64,000 bases of DNA from Anthoceros angustus (lineage: Eukaryota > Streptophyta > Anthocerotopsida > Anthocerotales > Anthocerotaceae): the NCBI GenBank assembly GCA_010909165.1, contig VJWM01000186.1, forward strand, positions 310,001 through 374,000, read 5' to 3'. The notes beneath the pieces were generated by a model. The model did no database searches, was not told where the DNA came from, and saw only the letters and a list, made by a program, of their open reading frames with translations. This document shows, piece after piece, positions 34,821 through 44,590 of the stretch (position 1 is its first letter; every line of letters begins with the position of its first letter). The position numbers and the translations under genes were made by a program.

Positions 34821-35640
34821 TGATGAGTCTGCCGGTCGCCAGTCCTTCTCCATTTCGGCGGCGTCACGCTCCCTGCTCCATCGCCTTACTTCCTCCGTCC
34901 AGCAATGGCCGCTCTATTTCTCGTTCGTGATCCGTGATCACGCCTGCAGATACCATTCCTCTCAATGGTAACTTGGAGGTTCCCGAGTCTCCTTGCGGTC
35001 TTCCATCTCCTGCAGCGCTCCACCTCCATAGCGGGGCCGGAGATCCTCCATCTCCTTGCGCGTGCTTCCTCCTCCTCGGCATGGGTGGCACTGCCTCCGC
35101 CGCCTCCGCTCCTTCTTCAAAGTTAGCGCCTATCCTGCCGTCTCCCTCCAGGTTGGAATCACGCGATGGATAACAATCGGTCTTAGTGGCGCCTCCTCGG
35201 CCACGGCTTCGCCCACTTGGCGCCAGTCACCGCCGCTCCGCCTCGCCTTACGCCCGGCGTGCTCTGGCCTTACGCTGCGGTCCGGCGTGAATACCGCTAT
35301 AACCCGCGGCCCAGCAAGGTTGCCGGTCTGACTGCCGCATGCCCGACCTCCACTCGGGGCCGTCCACGTGGCGCCGCTTAGTGCTCCTCACGACTCAACT
35401 TAAGTTACTTTCCGCGTATTTATCCTGCTTTTGACCCGGAGTGGGGTCCTGACTTATCCTGTTACAGCGTGGTCGGAGCTCGCCATGGTAAATGTAGGGT
35501 CCGTTACCCACTCGAGTCCGATGTATACTCCGAGTCGGTCCGAGCGCCATCCGTGCTTATTCCTCCTTTTACTTATTTCTACTGGACCTATGAAAAACAA
35601 AACCCGACTCATTTCCTAACTTTGGAAGTCCGTAGTCCAC

Positions 35641-35653
35641 ATACTCCTTCTCA
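35641..35653 (-). other. Gypsy-2 polypurine tract and LTR start (first unit)
   Basis: On the minus strand tgagaaggagta is followed by TGTGGACTACGGACTTCC beginning at 35641. The inner end of the LTR could not be fixed. Confidence 0.6.
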
Positions 35654-35939
35654 TCATTGGCGTCTCCGCCAACACTAGGCATGATACTTCTTCACCCGCC
35701 ACCCGTTCACCCGGGTAGACAGATTCTCCATCCAACGCCGGAGCTAGCCGGACCCATTTAGTATACACTACAGTAGGGTCCCATCCACGCAGTGGAGCTT
35801 GCCGGAAAGTGCATGTGGCGATCGTGAAGGGCCAAATCTCCTCCTTCACATACTCCACGGTTCCGGCGTCTGCCATGCCACGTCCCCGTTGATTGCATTA
35901 CATGAGTTGCATTATTTGTTGCACCTCTTGGGTCGGTTT

Positions 35940-36791
35940 CCTCCTCCTTCACATACTCCCCTTCAAGGCCGCCTCTATCTTCCCGGCGGTTGCAACGAAC
36001 TTACCATTCTATTGGCGCGTCCGCTCCTCGATGCTCTTCTCCCCGCTTCCGTCGTCTCAAGCAGGGGCCACTAGAGTCCCCGTCTTGTCCCCATGCCCTT
36101 CATCCCCTTGAGCCTTCGAGTCCATCTATTTGAAGCGGGCGAGAGGCGCCAATGTCTTAAGGAGCGCTGGTAATAGGCAAAGTCCGAATCAACTGCTTGA
36201 ATTGCCTCTTCCACATGCCGAGCACGATACTCCCTTCGCCATAAGTGTTCCTGCGCCATGTCTTTGTTGGACCACCTCCAGCTCGGCACCGAGGCTACAA
36301 GGCCGCACATTCCCCATCGCTCCGGCTCCACAGCTAGCTTAGCTTGCCCATAGCGCGCTCCCCTTCCGCCTTTCTTATACGGACGGCGGCTTCTTTCTGG
36401 AAGGTGCCTCCTCCGCTCATTCTCAACTCCGCCATCTCCTCTCCAAAGGCCGGGCAACGCCGATTGCGTGCTTCGCCTGTGTCCTTCTCCATTTCGGCGG
36501 CGTCACGCTCCCTGCTCCATCGCCTCTCCGTCCGCCAATGTAGCCGGCAGCTCCTATTTCTCGTTCGTGATCCGTGATCACGCCCAGCGATTACCATTCC
36601 TCTCAATGGTAACTTGAGCCTCCCGAGTCTCCTTGCGGTCTTCCATCTCTGCAGGCGCTCCACCTCCATCCGAGACCAGGAGATCCTCCATCTCCTTGCG
36701 GTGCTTCCTCCTCCTCGGCATGGCTGCCTCACCGCCGCCTCCTGCTCCTTCTTCAAAGTTAGCTTGGCTATCCTCGCTCTCTCCTCCATGG
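35940..36791 (-). pseudogene. Gypsy-2 gag-like N-terminal region
   Basis: The minus strand ATG at 36791-36789 opens MEERARIAKLTLKKEQEAAV, a charged coiled-coil-like start. A long open minus frame spans 37020-36334, and further segments continue in other frames to about 36070. A second copy lies at about 35150-34260. Role inferred from position only. Confidence 0.4.
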
Positions 36792-37260
36792 TTCGATCAC
36801 GCCTAGTGATAACAATCAGCGGGCTTCCGCCTCCACCTGGCTTCGCCCACTTGGCCGTGTCCACCGCCGCCTCGCTTACTGCTGCCTTACTGCGTGCATT
36901 GGCCCACGCGCGATGGCGGGCGTGAATACTATAACCTCGCGGCCTACGGCCCTGACTGCCGCATGCCGGAGCCTCCACTCGGGGCCGTCCACGTGGCGCC
37001 AGTCTGCCCTCACGACTCAACTTAAGTTACTCGCGCATTTATCTGTTTTGACCCGGAGTGGGGTCCGGACTTATCCGTTACACCCAGGCGTGGTCGGAGC
37101 TCGCCATAGTGGTACCGGGTCCGTTACCCACTCGAGTCCGATGTATACTCAGTCGGTCCGGGCGCCATCCGTGCTTATTCCTCCTTTTCGACTTATTTCT
37201 ACTTGGACCTATGAAAACAAAACCCGACTCATTTCCTAACTTTAAAAGTCCGTAGTCCAC

Positions 37261-37275
37261 ATACTCCCCTTCTCA
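37261..37275 (-). other. Gypsy-2 polypurine tract and LTR start (second unit)
   Basis: On the minus strand tgagaaggggagta is followed by TGTGGACTACGGACTTTTA from 37261. It has the same GGGGAGTA-TGTG layout as Gypsy-1 at 38620-38640, indicating related elements. Confidence 0.65.
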
Positions 37276-37339
37276 TCTATTGGCGTCTCTGCCAACACTA
37301 GGCATGATACTTCTTCACCCGCCACCCATTCACCCGGGT

Positions 37340-37690
37340 AGACACACCTCCATCCAACCGGGGTTTGAGCGGACCCATTTGCGTATACACTGCACAGTAG
37401 GGTCCCATCCACCGCGGTGGAGCTTGCGGAAAGTGCATGTGGCGATCGAAGAAGGCCAAATCTCCTCCTTCACATACTCCCGGTTAGAAGGCCCTGGCCA
37501 TGCCACGACTTGCGTTGATTCCATGTTGCATTCACCTCTTCCACCTCCGTATTATCTTTGGACAAACCCTAGCAATCGCTCCAGTTGGCTTTCCTCCTCG
37601 GTTAGCCGGCCTTCCATCAGGATCCGAAGTGTTGGCACCTCAAATTCGACCGGCATAACCGGTGAATGCCCATAGGTTAAGTAATACATG
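37340..37690 (-). pseudogene. Gypsy-2 integrase C-terminal fragment
   Basis: The minus strand from about 37690 reads YYLTYGHSPVMPVEFEVPT and LTEEESQLERLLGFVQR. This is clearly homologous to the Gypsy-1 integrase tail (YYLTYGMSHVMPVEFEVPT at about 38168). A C-terminal segment with WVRSNPGW follows, leading to the polypurine tract. A shorter copy (KWVRLAPALDGE) occurs at about 35700-35890. The catalytic core is absent. Confidence 0.75.
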
Positions 37691-37715
37691 ACCCCTCACC
37701 TATATATTACCGCTA

Positions 37716-38517
37716 GCACCGTTCGAAAAATGGGGAATCGATTTCGTAGGCCCGATCAAGCCACCTACCCAGTGGACAAGGAAGCAGTACATTTTGGTGG
37801 CCACGGATTATTGTACGAAGATGGTGGAAGCGGAAGCGACGAGGAAGGACGACGCACCTGCGGTGGCAAAGTTTCTGTTCGAGAACATCATAACGAGGTA
37901 CGGGTGTCCTTTAGAGTTGGTCAGCGATCGGGGGACACATTTCCTCAACGTTGTCGTGGAGTCCCTAACCACCTACTTCAACATCCGACATCGAAAGACG
38001 ACCCCCTACAACCCCAAGGCGAATGGATTGACGGAAAATACGAACGGGTTGTTGTGCACCATCCTCACCAAGGTAACTGTAACGCACATGTATGATTGGG
38101 ATGCTAAGTTACATTCAGCACTGTGGGCTTACAGGACCGCGGAAAAGGTAACCACCAAGAAGACTCCTTATTATCTGACGTATGGAATGTCCCATGTTAT
38201 GCCTGTGGAGTTCGAGGTGCCTACCTATAGGATCGTGGAGGATGAACACATGACTGTAGAAGCTAGTCAAGCGGCTAGGTTAGAATCTTTCGTAGAACAG
38301 GAGGAGCGTAGAGAAGATGCCTTAGAAGAAACCCAACGGATTCAGGAGCTCAGAAAAGACCGACATGATGGAAAGGTAAGGAAGCAGGAGACTATCATGG
38401 CCGGGGATTTGGTTCTTCTATACGATAGTCGATACCTGGACTTCCCAGGGAAGCTTAGGCTACGTTGGATGGGACCTCACGAAGTGGTGGCAGTGTATGA
38501 GAATGGATCCAAATCAT
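37716..38517 (+). CDS. Gypsy-1 integrase, catalytic core and C-terminus
   Basis: The frame reads from gcaccgttc at 37716. All three catalytic residues are present: Asp9 (WGIDFVGP), Asp71 (LVSDRGTHF) and Glu107 (ANGLTENTNG), giving D-x61-D-x35-E. The C-terminal part has LWAYRTAEKVTTKKTPYYL and ends in MAGDLVLLYDSRYLDFPGKL and RWMGPHEVV, the GPF/Y-like module of gypsy integrases. The N-terminal zinc-binding part is missing because the Gypsy-2 array lies just upstream. It belongs with the RT/RNase H at 31.5-32.4 kb. Confidence 0.88.
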
Positions 38518-38619
38518 GAAAGTGCTACTGGGATTTACTGCCAACTAGGGTAAACGGGTGGAAGGTTAAGAAGTACCTTCAGCCCGAGGTACCGGTTGTT
38601 TGCGAGGACGCAAACAGGT

Positions 38620-38632
38620 GAGGAGGGGAGTA
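38620..38632 (+). other. Gypsy-1 polypurine tract
   Basis: gaggaggggagta lies about 100 bp after the integrase stop and directly before the LTR start TGTGAAATG. It is the expected plus-strand primer. Confidence 0.75.
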
Positions 38633-39005
38633 TGTGAAATGCACAAGTTTGGGCAACCAGCCCAAAAGAGCCGGAGGACGAACAAACTTGATTTTTTTTT
38701 GGCTAAAAATGATTGGAGGGGATCATGCCGGGAATCTTCTGAATTCTTTGAAGTTGGAGTTGTAGGGTATTGGTGGGGAAGCAAGGAGGATATCCCAGGG
38801 AAAAGAAACGGGTCAAAATGACTTCTTGTGAAATGCACAAGTTTGGGCAACTTAAAAATGGGAGACGAACAAACTTGATTTTTTGGCTAAAAATGATTGG
38901 AGGATCATTGCAGGAATCTTCAATTCTTTGAAGTTGGAGTTGTAGGGTATTGGTGGGAAGCAAGGAGGATATCCTGTGAAGAAAGCGGGTCAAAATGACT
39001 CTCGG
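38633..39005 (+). repeat. Gypsy-1 3' LTR with duplicated first 190 bp
   Basis: The LTR starts TGTGAAATGCACAAG at 38633 and the same sequence starts again at 38827. Both copies end at cgggtcaaaatgact. The second copy lost several bases in the cagcccaaaagagccgg stretch. Only the second copy continues into the leader and ORF1 downstream. The same LTR occurs in reverse at 8183-8518. Confidence 0.75.
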
Positions 39006-39708
39006 TAATGGAAAGTCCGTCAAGGGGCGGTAGGTCGGCAGACCACCGTAGGTTGCCACATTCGCCCAGAGGCTGCTTAAAGAGTAGACTAAGTGAAGCC
39101 TCCAGGTGGGAGTCATCCGAGAAGGGCAAAGTGCAATTTTGGAAGCGCCAATTTTCTCTTCGAGTGGGGACGTCCACACTCCACGAAGGACTGAGACTGG
39201 AGTTGGAGCGTAAGTGCAAGAAAGGAGGAAGGCCGCCATCGCCATCGTCGCCGCGACTCGCAGCGGGAAGGAAGGTGGCGCGCGAGAAGGAGACGGACTG
39301 TGTGTGCGCTGAAGGCTAGGAGGAAACCCTAGCTCTAGGCAATCGGCGAAGAAGAAAAGGAAAGGAAAAAGAGGCGGAGGAGAGGCAGTCGCTGTGGAGC
39401 GTAAAGGGGCACCAGGGGCTGCGGGAAGGCACCGAGGAAGGCTGACGTTGGAAGTTGGAGCACCAAGGGTGACGCGGTAACGGCGGTTGAAAGCACGGCG
39501 TGAGACGCAGAGCTGGATTGCGGAGGGCGCCCTTGAAAGAGGCGGAGGAGGAGGAGGAGGAGGAGGCGCTCAACGTGCCGTTGTGTTTCACCGGGTCTGC
39601 TGCTGAGAAGGAGAAGCACTTGGGAACGAAGCCTGAGGTTGCTAGTGTCTAAAATTTGGGAAGTAATCTCTTCCACACCTTAGGACACTTGGGGAGGAAA
39701 ACGCCGCC
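39006..39708 (+). other. LTR remainder and leader of the ORF1 element
   Basis: Homologous to the minus-strand 7352-8180 segment. It contains the accctagctctagg stretch, Arg/Lys/Glu-rich frames and gagaagcacttgggaacgaag just before ORF1. The LTR 3' boundary and primer-binding site were not identified. Confidence 0.5.
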
Positions 39709-40737
39709 ATGCCTCGAGCGGGGAAAGGCAAGGTAAGGAACCACCTGCCAAGGGTTCCTCCTCGCGAGGAGAAAAAGGAAAGAAGGTAGCAGCAAAGGCT
39801 GCGCCGCTAGGAGGGGGTGAGGTCGAGATGCCCCAGTTCACTTGTTTTGGGACAACTCAACCCCCGTGATTTGGTGGATTTTCGGTGGCGAGGAAGGTAA
39901 CATCCAATTGGGATGGGTGTATGGTCGCCAATGGGCCTACACCAATTTGGAATTGATTGAGGAGTGTTACATCAACCTCCATCAATCGGAAGCAGCCCTT
40001 GCCGCGTTGCCAGAGAGGAATGCCCGGACTGATCCGCGCTGCTGGACGGTCCGAAGCATTCGACAGGTGTATGGAAGACCGGAGGAGGAGAGCTCAGGAA
40101 TCTCTCTCCTCGAGAGGACAACTGGAGGGAAGAGGATTTCCCTCTCGGAAATTCCTCAGGAGGTCCTCGACATGATGGACGGAGGAGTGAAGGCCCACGC
40201 CAAGAATGGCTGGAAGACGGACAGCATCAAGGAGCTGAAGTGGAGGCTCTTTGTGAAGATTGTGTTGGGGTTGGTAAATTATCAGCGGACTTCTTATTTC
40301 GGCACCAACTTCCGGCAATTTTTGTGGAAGATTTCGAGAGGAGCCAATCCGGATTGGGGCACAATCATGTATGAGGCCTACATCCATCACAGGGAGAAGC
40401 TCCTTAGGCCAAATTTGGTGGATGAGGAAGGGCCAAGGCCCTGTTATCTTAGCACCTATTTGGTGCATTTGTGGGAGGCAGGGGCTTCTCAGACAAGGAG
40501 CTGGAGGATGCTTGGCATCCTTCGGAAGTAATTCACCTCCAGCCAAGTTTAGAGAGGCCTTTGCCTTTCGCTTTGAGGAAGACGATGGGAGGTCAGACCT
40601 CCACAAGCGCGCTAGGGCCAAGGGCGGAGGAAGTAGAGGCAACGAGGTTGCCGGAGTGGGAAGTCCTTCCCTCCCAAGAGCGAGAAGAAGAAGAGGAGCG
40701 AGATCCGGAGGAAGAGGCGAGGAGGGCCGAATGGTAG
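39709..40737 (+). pseudogene. ORF1-family gene, longest copy, two frameshifts
   Basis: It starts at ATG 39709 (MPRAGKGK) and extends well beyond the two truncated copies at 2.75-3.3 kb and 6.76-7.35 kb. The core is open from 39842 to 40531, with LELIEECYINLHQSE, DMMDGGVKAHAKNGWKTD, LVNYQRTSYFGTNFRQF and IMYEAYIHHREKLLRPN. The frame shifts near 39735-39850, where CAG triplets of copy B are missing, and near 40484. It then continues as GFSDKELEDAWHPSEVI to an acidic tail (EREEEEERDPEEEARR) and stops at 40737. Total length would be about 340 residues. The domain resembles the plant 'putative transposon protein' family by my recollection only. Gag or accessory ORF is inference. Confidence 0.6.
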
Positions 40738-40895
40738 TCTGAAGGAGGACTACCGCGAGGAGGATGCGACCCCAAGGGTGGGAGGAGTTCCCACCATTTG
40801 TGAGTGCCTAGGGAAGAGCACCCCCGTGGGAGGCCTACGGTGGGTAGGCGGACCTATGGTAGGCGGTCGACCTACCGTGGGTAGACACCCCTCGA

Positions 40896-41470
40896 GTGGC
40901 GGGCAACCTCGGTAGGGAAGGGGAAGGGGAAGGAGAAGCGGTCAGGCGCGGGCGTGGCTCATCACCACCCAGGTGGGAGGAGGCGGATGGGGCGGTGAGA
41001 GGACCCACGCGCTGTTCGGCGAGGGAGAGCTGCAAGAGGCCCGGTGGGAAGAAGCCCCTAGGAGATTTGCTGAGTGCTTGTGAAGCACTCAGCCGCGTGG
41101 ATTTGAAGGGGGCTAGGGAATTAGTAGCCTCCTTGTGGGCATGTCAGAAGGAAGTCAAGGCCCAAGAGATGACCGAGAGAAGAGCCGGGACCAAATGGCA
41201 ATTGGAGGCCATGGAGTCCGATGAGAAGGCAGCCAAGTTGGAGAAGGCTGTAGAGAAACTCCAGCGCGATCTTGTGGATCAGCGACGCGCGGAGAAGATC
41301 CTGGAGGGGAAGTTGACCCAAACGGAGGAAAGGGCAGTCCGGGCAACCACCCAAAGGGACTCATGGAGGCAAAAGGCAGAAGATCACTTTGCCCACCTAG
41401 AGCAGGAGAGGAAGAGCAAGGCTGAGGCTCTGGGGAGGGAAAAGCAGGCGGTTGTCGCGCGGTGGCTGCA
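40896..41470 (+). CDS. Coiled-coil frame downstream of ORF1
   Basis: The open frame has no early ATG (first in-frame ATG about 41170). After a Gly/Arg-rich start it reads a long charged helix with heptad-like spacing (KAAKLEKAVEKLQRDLVDQRR, EKILEGKLTQTEERAVRATTQ, HFAHLEQERKSKAEALGREK). It could be the distal part of the same polypeptide as ORF1, separated by the stop at 40737 and the palindrome-rich 40738-40895 segment, or a separate ORF. The final residues after KQAVVAR come from the 124 bp direct repeat. Confidence 0.45.
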
Positions 41471-41576
41471 TAGCGCTCATGACAAGGTGCCACGTGCAAG
41501 GGTGATTATGATGAAACCACACTCACAACCCTGATTAAGATAAGCCGTATCACTCGGTTAAAAACAACAGTACCAA
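41453..41576 (+). repeat. 124 bp direct repeat, left copy
   Basis: Starts tgtcgcgcggtggctgcat and ends acaacagtaccaa. The right copy at 42004-42127 is essentially identical, differing at ccacgtg/ccatgtg. The near-identity contrasts with the gap-rich copies elsewhere. Confidence 0.85.
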
Positions 41577-42003
41577 CGGAAAATGAGTTCTTGTCCTATT
41601 CCTGGCAAAAACCCCTCACTCCCCCTTTGCCAAAGCTCGCACACGGAAGAACCCCTTGGGATCCGTATGGCTGCTCAATCGAACAAACATCAGCAATCCG
41701 CCTTCCTCGCCTATGCCCTTTATCTACCCTTTTCGGCGTTCTTCTTTGAATCCCGGCGCATCGAGCGCCGTGACGCCCAATTGATCGCCATCATGGTGAT
41801 TGGGCAATGATGCCGCCGTGACCCACAACTAATTTATCCTCTTGACGTCCGTTGTCCTCACACACCACACATACATCACACACGTCATACATGCATCACA
41901 CATGCTCATATGCATACATGCCGTGCCACACTATGCGCATGGGTGCATACATGAACATATCAGCATGGCCACCTACAGACGCACCACTCCATGTCATGAC
42001 AGC
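41577..42003. other. Sequence between the 124 bp repeats
   Basis: No gene recognised. A stretch of cacacaccacacatacat-type repeats and several atgcat/gcatac words occur at 41870-41960. Confidence 0.4.
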
Positions 42004-42127
42004 TGTCGCGCGGTGGCTGCATAGCGCTCATGACAAGGTGCCATGTGCAAGGGTGATTATGATGAAACCACACTCACAACCCTGATTAAGATAAGCCGTA
42101 TCACTCGGTTAAAAACAACAGTACCAA
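42004..42127 (+). repeat. 124 bp direct repeat, right copy
   Basis: See the left copy. The pair is 551 bp apart, start to start. It could be the short LTRs of a small non-autonomous element, or a duplication flank. Confidence 0.85.
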
Positions 42128-42717
42128 TAGCCCCCCTGCCAAAGGAGCGGTCACAGTGTTCCTGTTGGGGCAGCACTTTGGCACTCAGATCCCATAGAAC
42201 CTACGATAGACCCTTCGAAACATGCTATCGCGTAATTAGGGCTCAGAAGGTCGCTCATGTTCCGTGCGGCCCATGGCCAACAAGGCGGCCACTCGCCTGT
42301 CTTCGGGATCAAAATACTCGTCTACTTGTGCTTTTCCCAGTCGCTGCTTCTCTCTAGCTCGATGTCGAGCCATCAACTCCTCTTCTTAGTCCATCGAGCT
42401 AGTCTTGACCGGCAAGACCGGTCCATTCAATCCATTCACATAATCGCTTTCTCAACACATCGAGCACGCAAGAAATCACCAACATTGTTATTCAGCAAGT
42501 ACCAGCATTCTGAGGTGGGTTCATCCCATTCCGTAATCCTTTCCGTGAACATTACAAGCGGTGATAGAAGGCTCTGGGGTATCCAATGGCATATCGCCCC
42601 GCCTTCTCTCGATGCAAGTGACTGAGCCATACTTGAAACCACGAAAGCCGTCGCGAGTTTCTCTTGTTGTTTGTAAACCAAAAATCCTTCCTGAGGCCAA
42701 TGGTCGAAGACCTGATG
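42128..42717. other. Unassigned sequence with an unrecognised minus frame
   Basis: The minus frame 43038-42436 (200 residues) runs through this segment and the inverted repeat beyond it. I recognise no domain, and because part of it lies in a repeat copied in both orientations I do not call it a gene. Confidence 0.35.
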
Positions 42718-42893
42718 CATGAATAGTTGCTGTGAAATTGCTTTGCTCTGGGTGTGTGGCAATGCCCAGGGAACTCTCGGCTTGAGGTTAATCCACAGGG
42801 AAAGACTCTCTGGAGGTGCTCGCCATCTGGTGTCAAACTCATAGCAACCGGCCCAAGGAAGGACTTGCTGGTGGAGGCTGACCCCAGGCAGTT
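42718..42893 (-). repeat. Inverted copy of the 0.6 kb repeat end
   Basis: The reverse complement of this segment matches 44410-44590 and, for its inner part, 43196-43311 and 43815-43920 (shared: ggttgctatgagtttgaca and aagccgagagttc). It thus forms a large inverted repeat with the array that follows directly. Confidence 0.75.
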
Positions 42894-44590
42894 GTGCCGA
42901 AAGGGCGAGCCCCGGCCTACAACGACACGACATAGTTGCAGGCTCTGCCTTAGCAGCGAGGAGCCTATCGCGGGCGCCCAGGGACCCCCTGATCCGCGCT
43001 GCAATTTTGTCCCTACTTCTAAGACCACTCTTCTCCATTCAGGGAGCGCCCTTTTACTTGCAGATTTGGGATTCGTCCCTTAGGCTCTGCCTGTGGCCTT
43101 CCACTAACGTCTACACTTCTAATCCTCTACTCATCTTCTCATCCTCTTCCTCCTAGTCTAACCTCAGTTTGGGCTTACTGGCGTCGACTTGCCCTTACGG
43201 CACAACTGCCTGGGGTCGGCCTCCACCAGCAAGTTCTTCCTTGGGCCGGTTGCTATGAGTTTGACACCAGATAGCGAGAACCTCCAGGGAGTCTTTCCCT
43301 GTAGTCTAATGTGGGAGGGAAAACTCCGGGGCTTCCGAGGCTTCCCCCTCTAGCGGCCACACTTGTCTTCACTTGTGCGGCGTCGTTGGATTCGTCCCAT
43401 GAGACTTGTGTGAAAATTCGAGGTCACATGATGGCCGATCGCTACTGCTGTGACACACTTCTCTTCGAACAAGCAAGGCGCCTCTACTCTCCCTCTTGGT
43501 GCACCACTTGCCTTTGCTCAGAAAATTGCCAATCCTCGACCTACAACGACACGACACAGTTGCAGGTCCTGCCTTAGCAGCGAGGAGCCTATCACGGGCG
43601 CCCAGGGACCCCCTGATCCACACCGCAATTTCGTCCCTACTGCTAAGACCACTCTTCTCCACTCAGGGAGCGCCCTTTTACTTGCAGATTTGGGATTCGT
43701 CCCTTAGGCTCTGCCTGTGGCCTTCCACTAACGCCTACACTTCTAATCCTCTACTCATCTTCTCATCCTCTTCCTCCTAGTCTAACCTCGGTTTGGGCTT
43801 CAAGGCCGACTTGCCCTTACGGCTGGCACAGGTCGGCCTCCACCAGCAAGTTCTTCCTTGGGCCGGTTGCTATGAGTTTGACACCAGATAGCGAGAACCT
43901 CCAGGGAGTCTTTCCCTGTAGTCTAATGTGGGAGGGAAAACTCCGGGGCTTCCGAGGCTTCCCCCTCTAGCGGCCACACTTATCCCACTGTCGCTTCGTA
44001 CGTTGGATTTCGTCCCATGAGACTTGTGTGAAAATTCGAGGTCCTGTGATAACCGATCGCTACCTGCTGTGACACACTTCTCAGCCTTCTGAACAAGCAA
44101 GGCGCCTCTACTCTCCCTCTTACGGCACCGCACCTTTGCTCGAAAAATCACCAATCCTCGACCTACAACGACACGACATAGTTGCAGGCTGCCTTAGCAG
44201 AGGAGCCTATCACGGGCGCCGAGGACCCCACAGTCCACACGCAATTTCGTCCCTACTTCTAAGACCACTCTTCTCCACTCGGGGCGCTCTTTTACTTGCA
44301 GTTGGGATTCGTCCCTTAGGCTCACTGTGGCCTTCCACTAACACCTACACTCTAATCCTCTACTCATCTCTCATCCTCTTCCTCCTAGTCTAACCTCGAT
44401 TCGGGCTTCTTGGCGTCGGCTGTGCAGCTGGCACAGGTCGGCCTCCACAAGTTCTTCCTTGGGCGGTTGCTATGAGTTTGACACGGGGAGAACCTCCGAG
44501 TCTTTCACAGCAGTCTACCCTCAAGCCGAGAGTTCTCGGCATTGCCACACACCCAAAGCAAAGCAATTTCACGGCAACCATTCACAAGGG
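42894..44590 (+). repeat. 0.6 kb tandem repeat array
   Basis: Measured from aatcctctactcatc, units start at 43121, 43745 and 44353 (periods 624 and 608 bp), with a partial unit before (42908-43120) and a partial one after. Each unit includes cctcgacctacaacgacac, the ggattcgtccc word twice and the cctccaccagcaag stretch. Later units lose bases at CAG/CTG. Open frames on either strand are not maintained between units. Confidence 0.85.

Larger units (their letters stand above)
34260..37540 (-). repeat. Head-to-tail 1.65 kb duplication in the Gypsy-2 array
   Basis: Segments 34260-35930 and 35930-37540 contain the same order: gag-like C-terminus, gag-like N-terminus, leader, LTR start, polypurine tract and integrase tail (listed in increasing coordinates, opposite to transcription). 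The junction lies on cttgggtcggtttcctcc. Confidence 0.8.
32430..37700 (-). mobile_element. Gypsy-2 derived array inserted in Gypsy-1
   Basis: This 5.3 kb stretch separates Gypsy-1 RNase H from its integrase and is oriented on the opposite strand. It contains repeated pieces of one element: integrase C-terminal coding, a polypurine tract, an LTR start and a gag-like coiled-coil region. The array includes head-to-tail duplications at 32755-34820 (about 1.05 kb units) and 34260-37540 (about 1.65 kb units). No RT or protease of Gypsy-2 is present, so it is a rearranged derivative, not a complete insertion. Confidence 0.7.

Noticed and set aside
42436-43038. 200-residue minus frame as a gene
   Set aside because: It runs across the junction of an inverted repeat and the tandem array, and no frame is kept in the other units.
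43121-44590. Ribosomal DNA spacer repeats
   Set aside because: No rRNA sequence is recognisable in the window, and one unit fragment lies dispersed at 11.3 kb.
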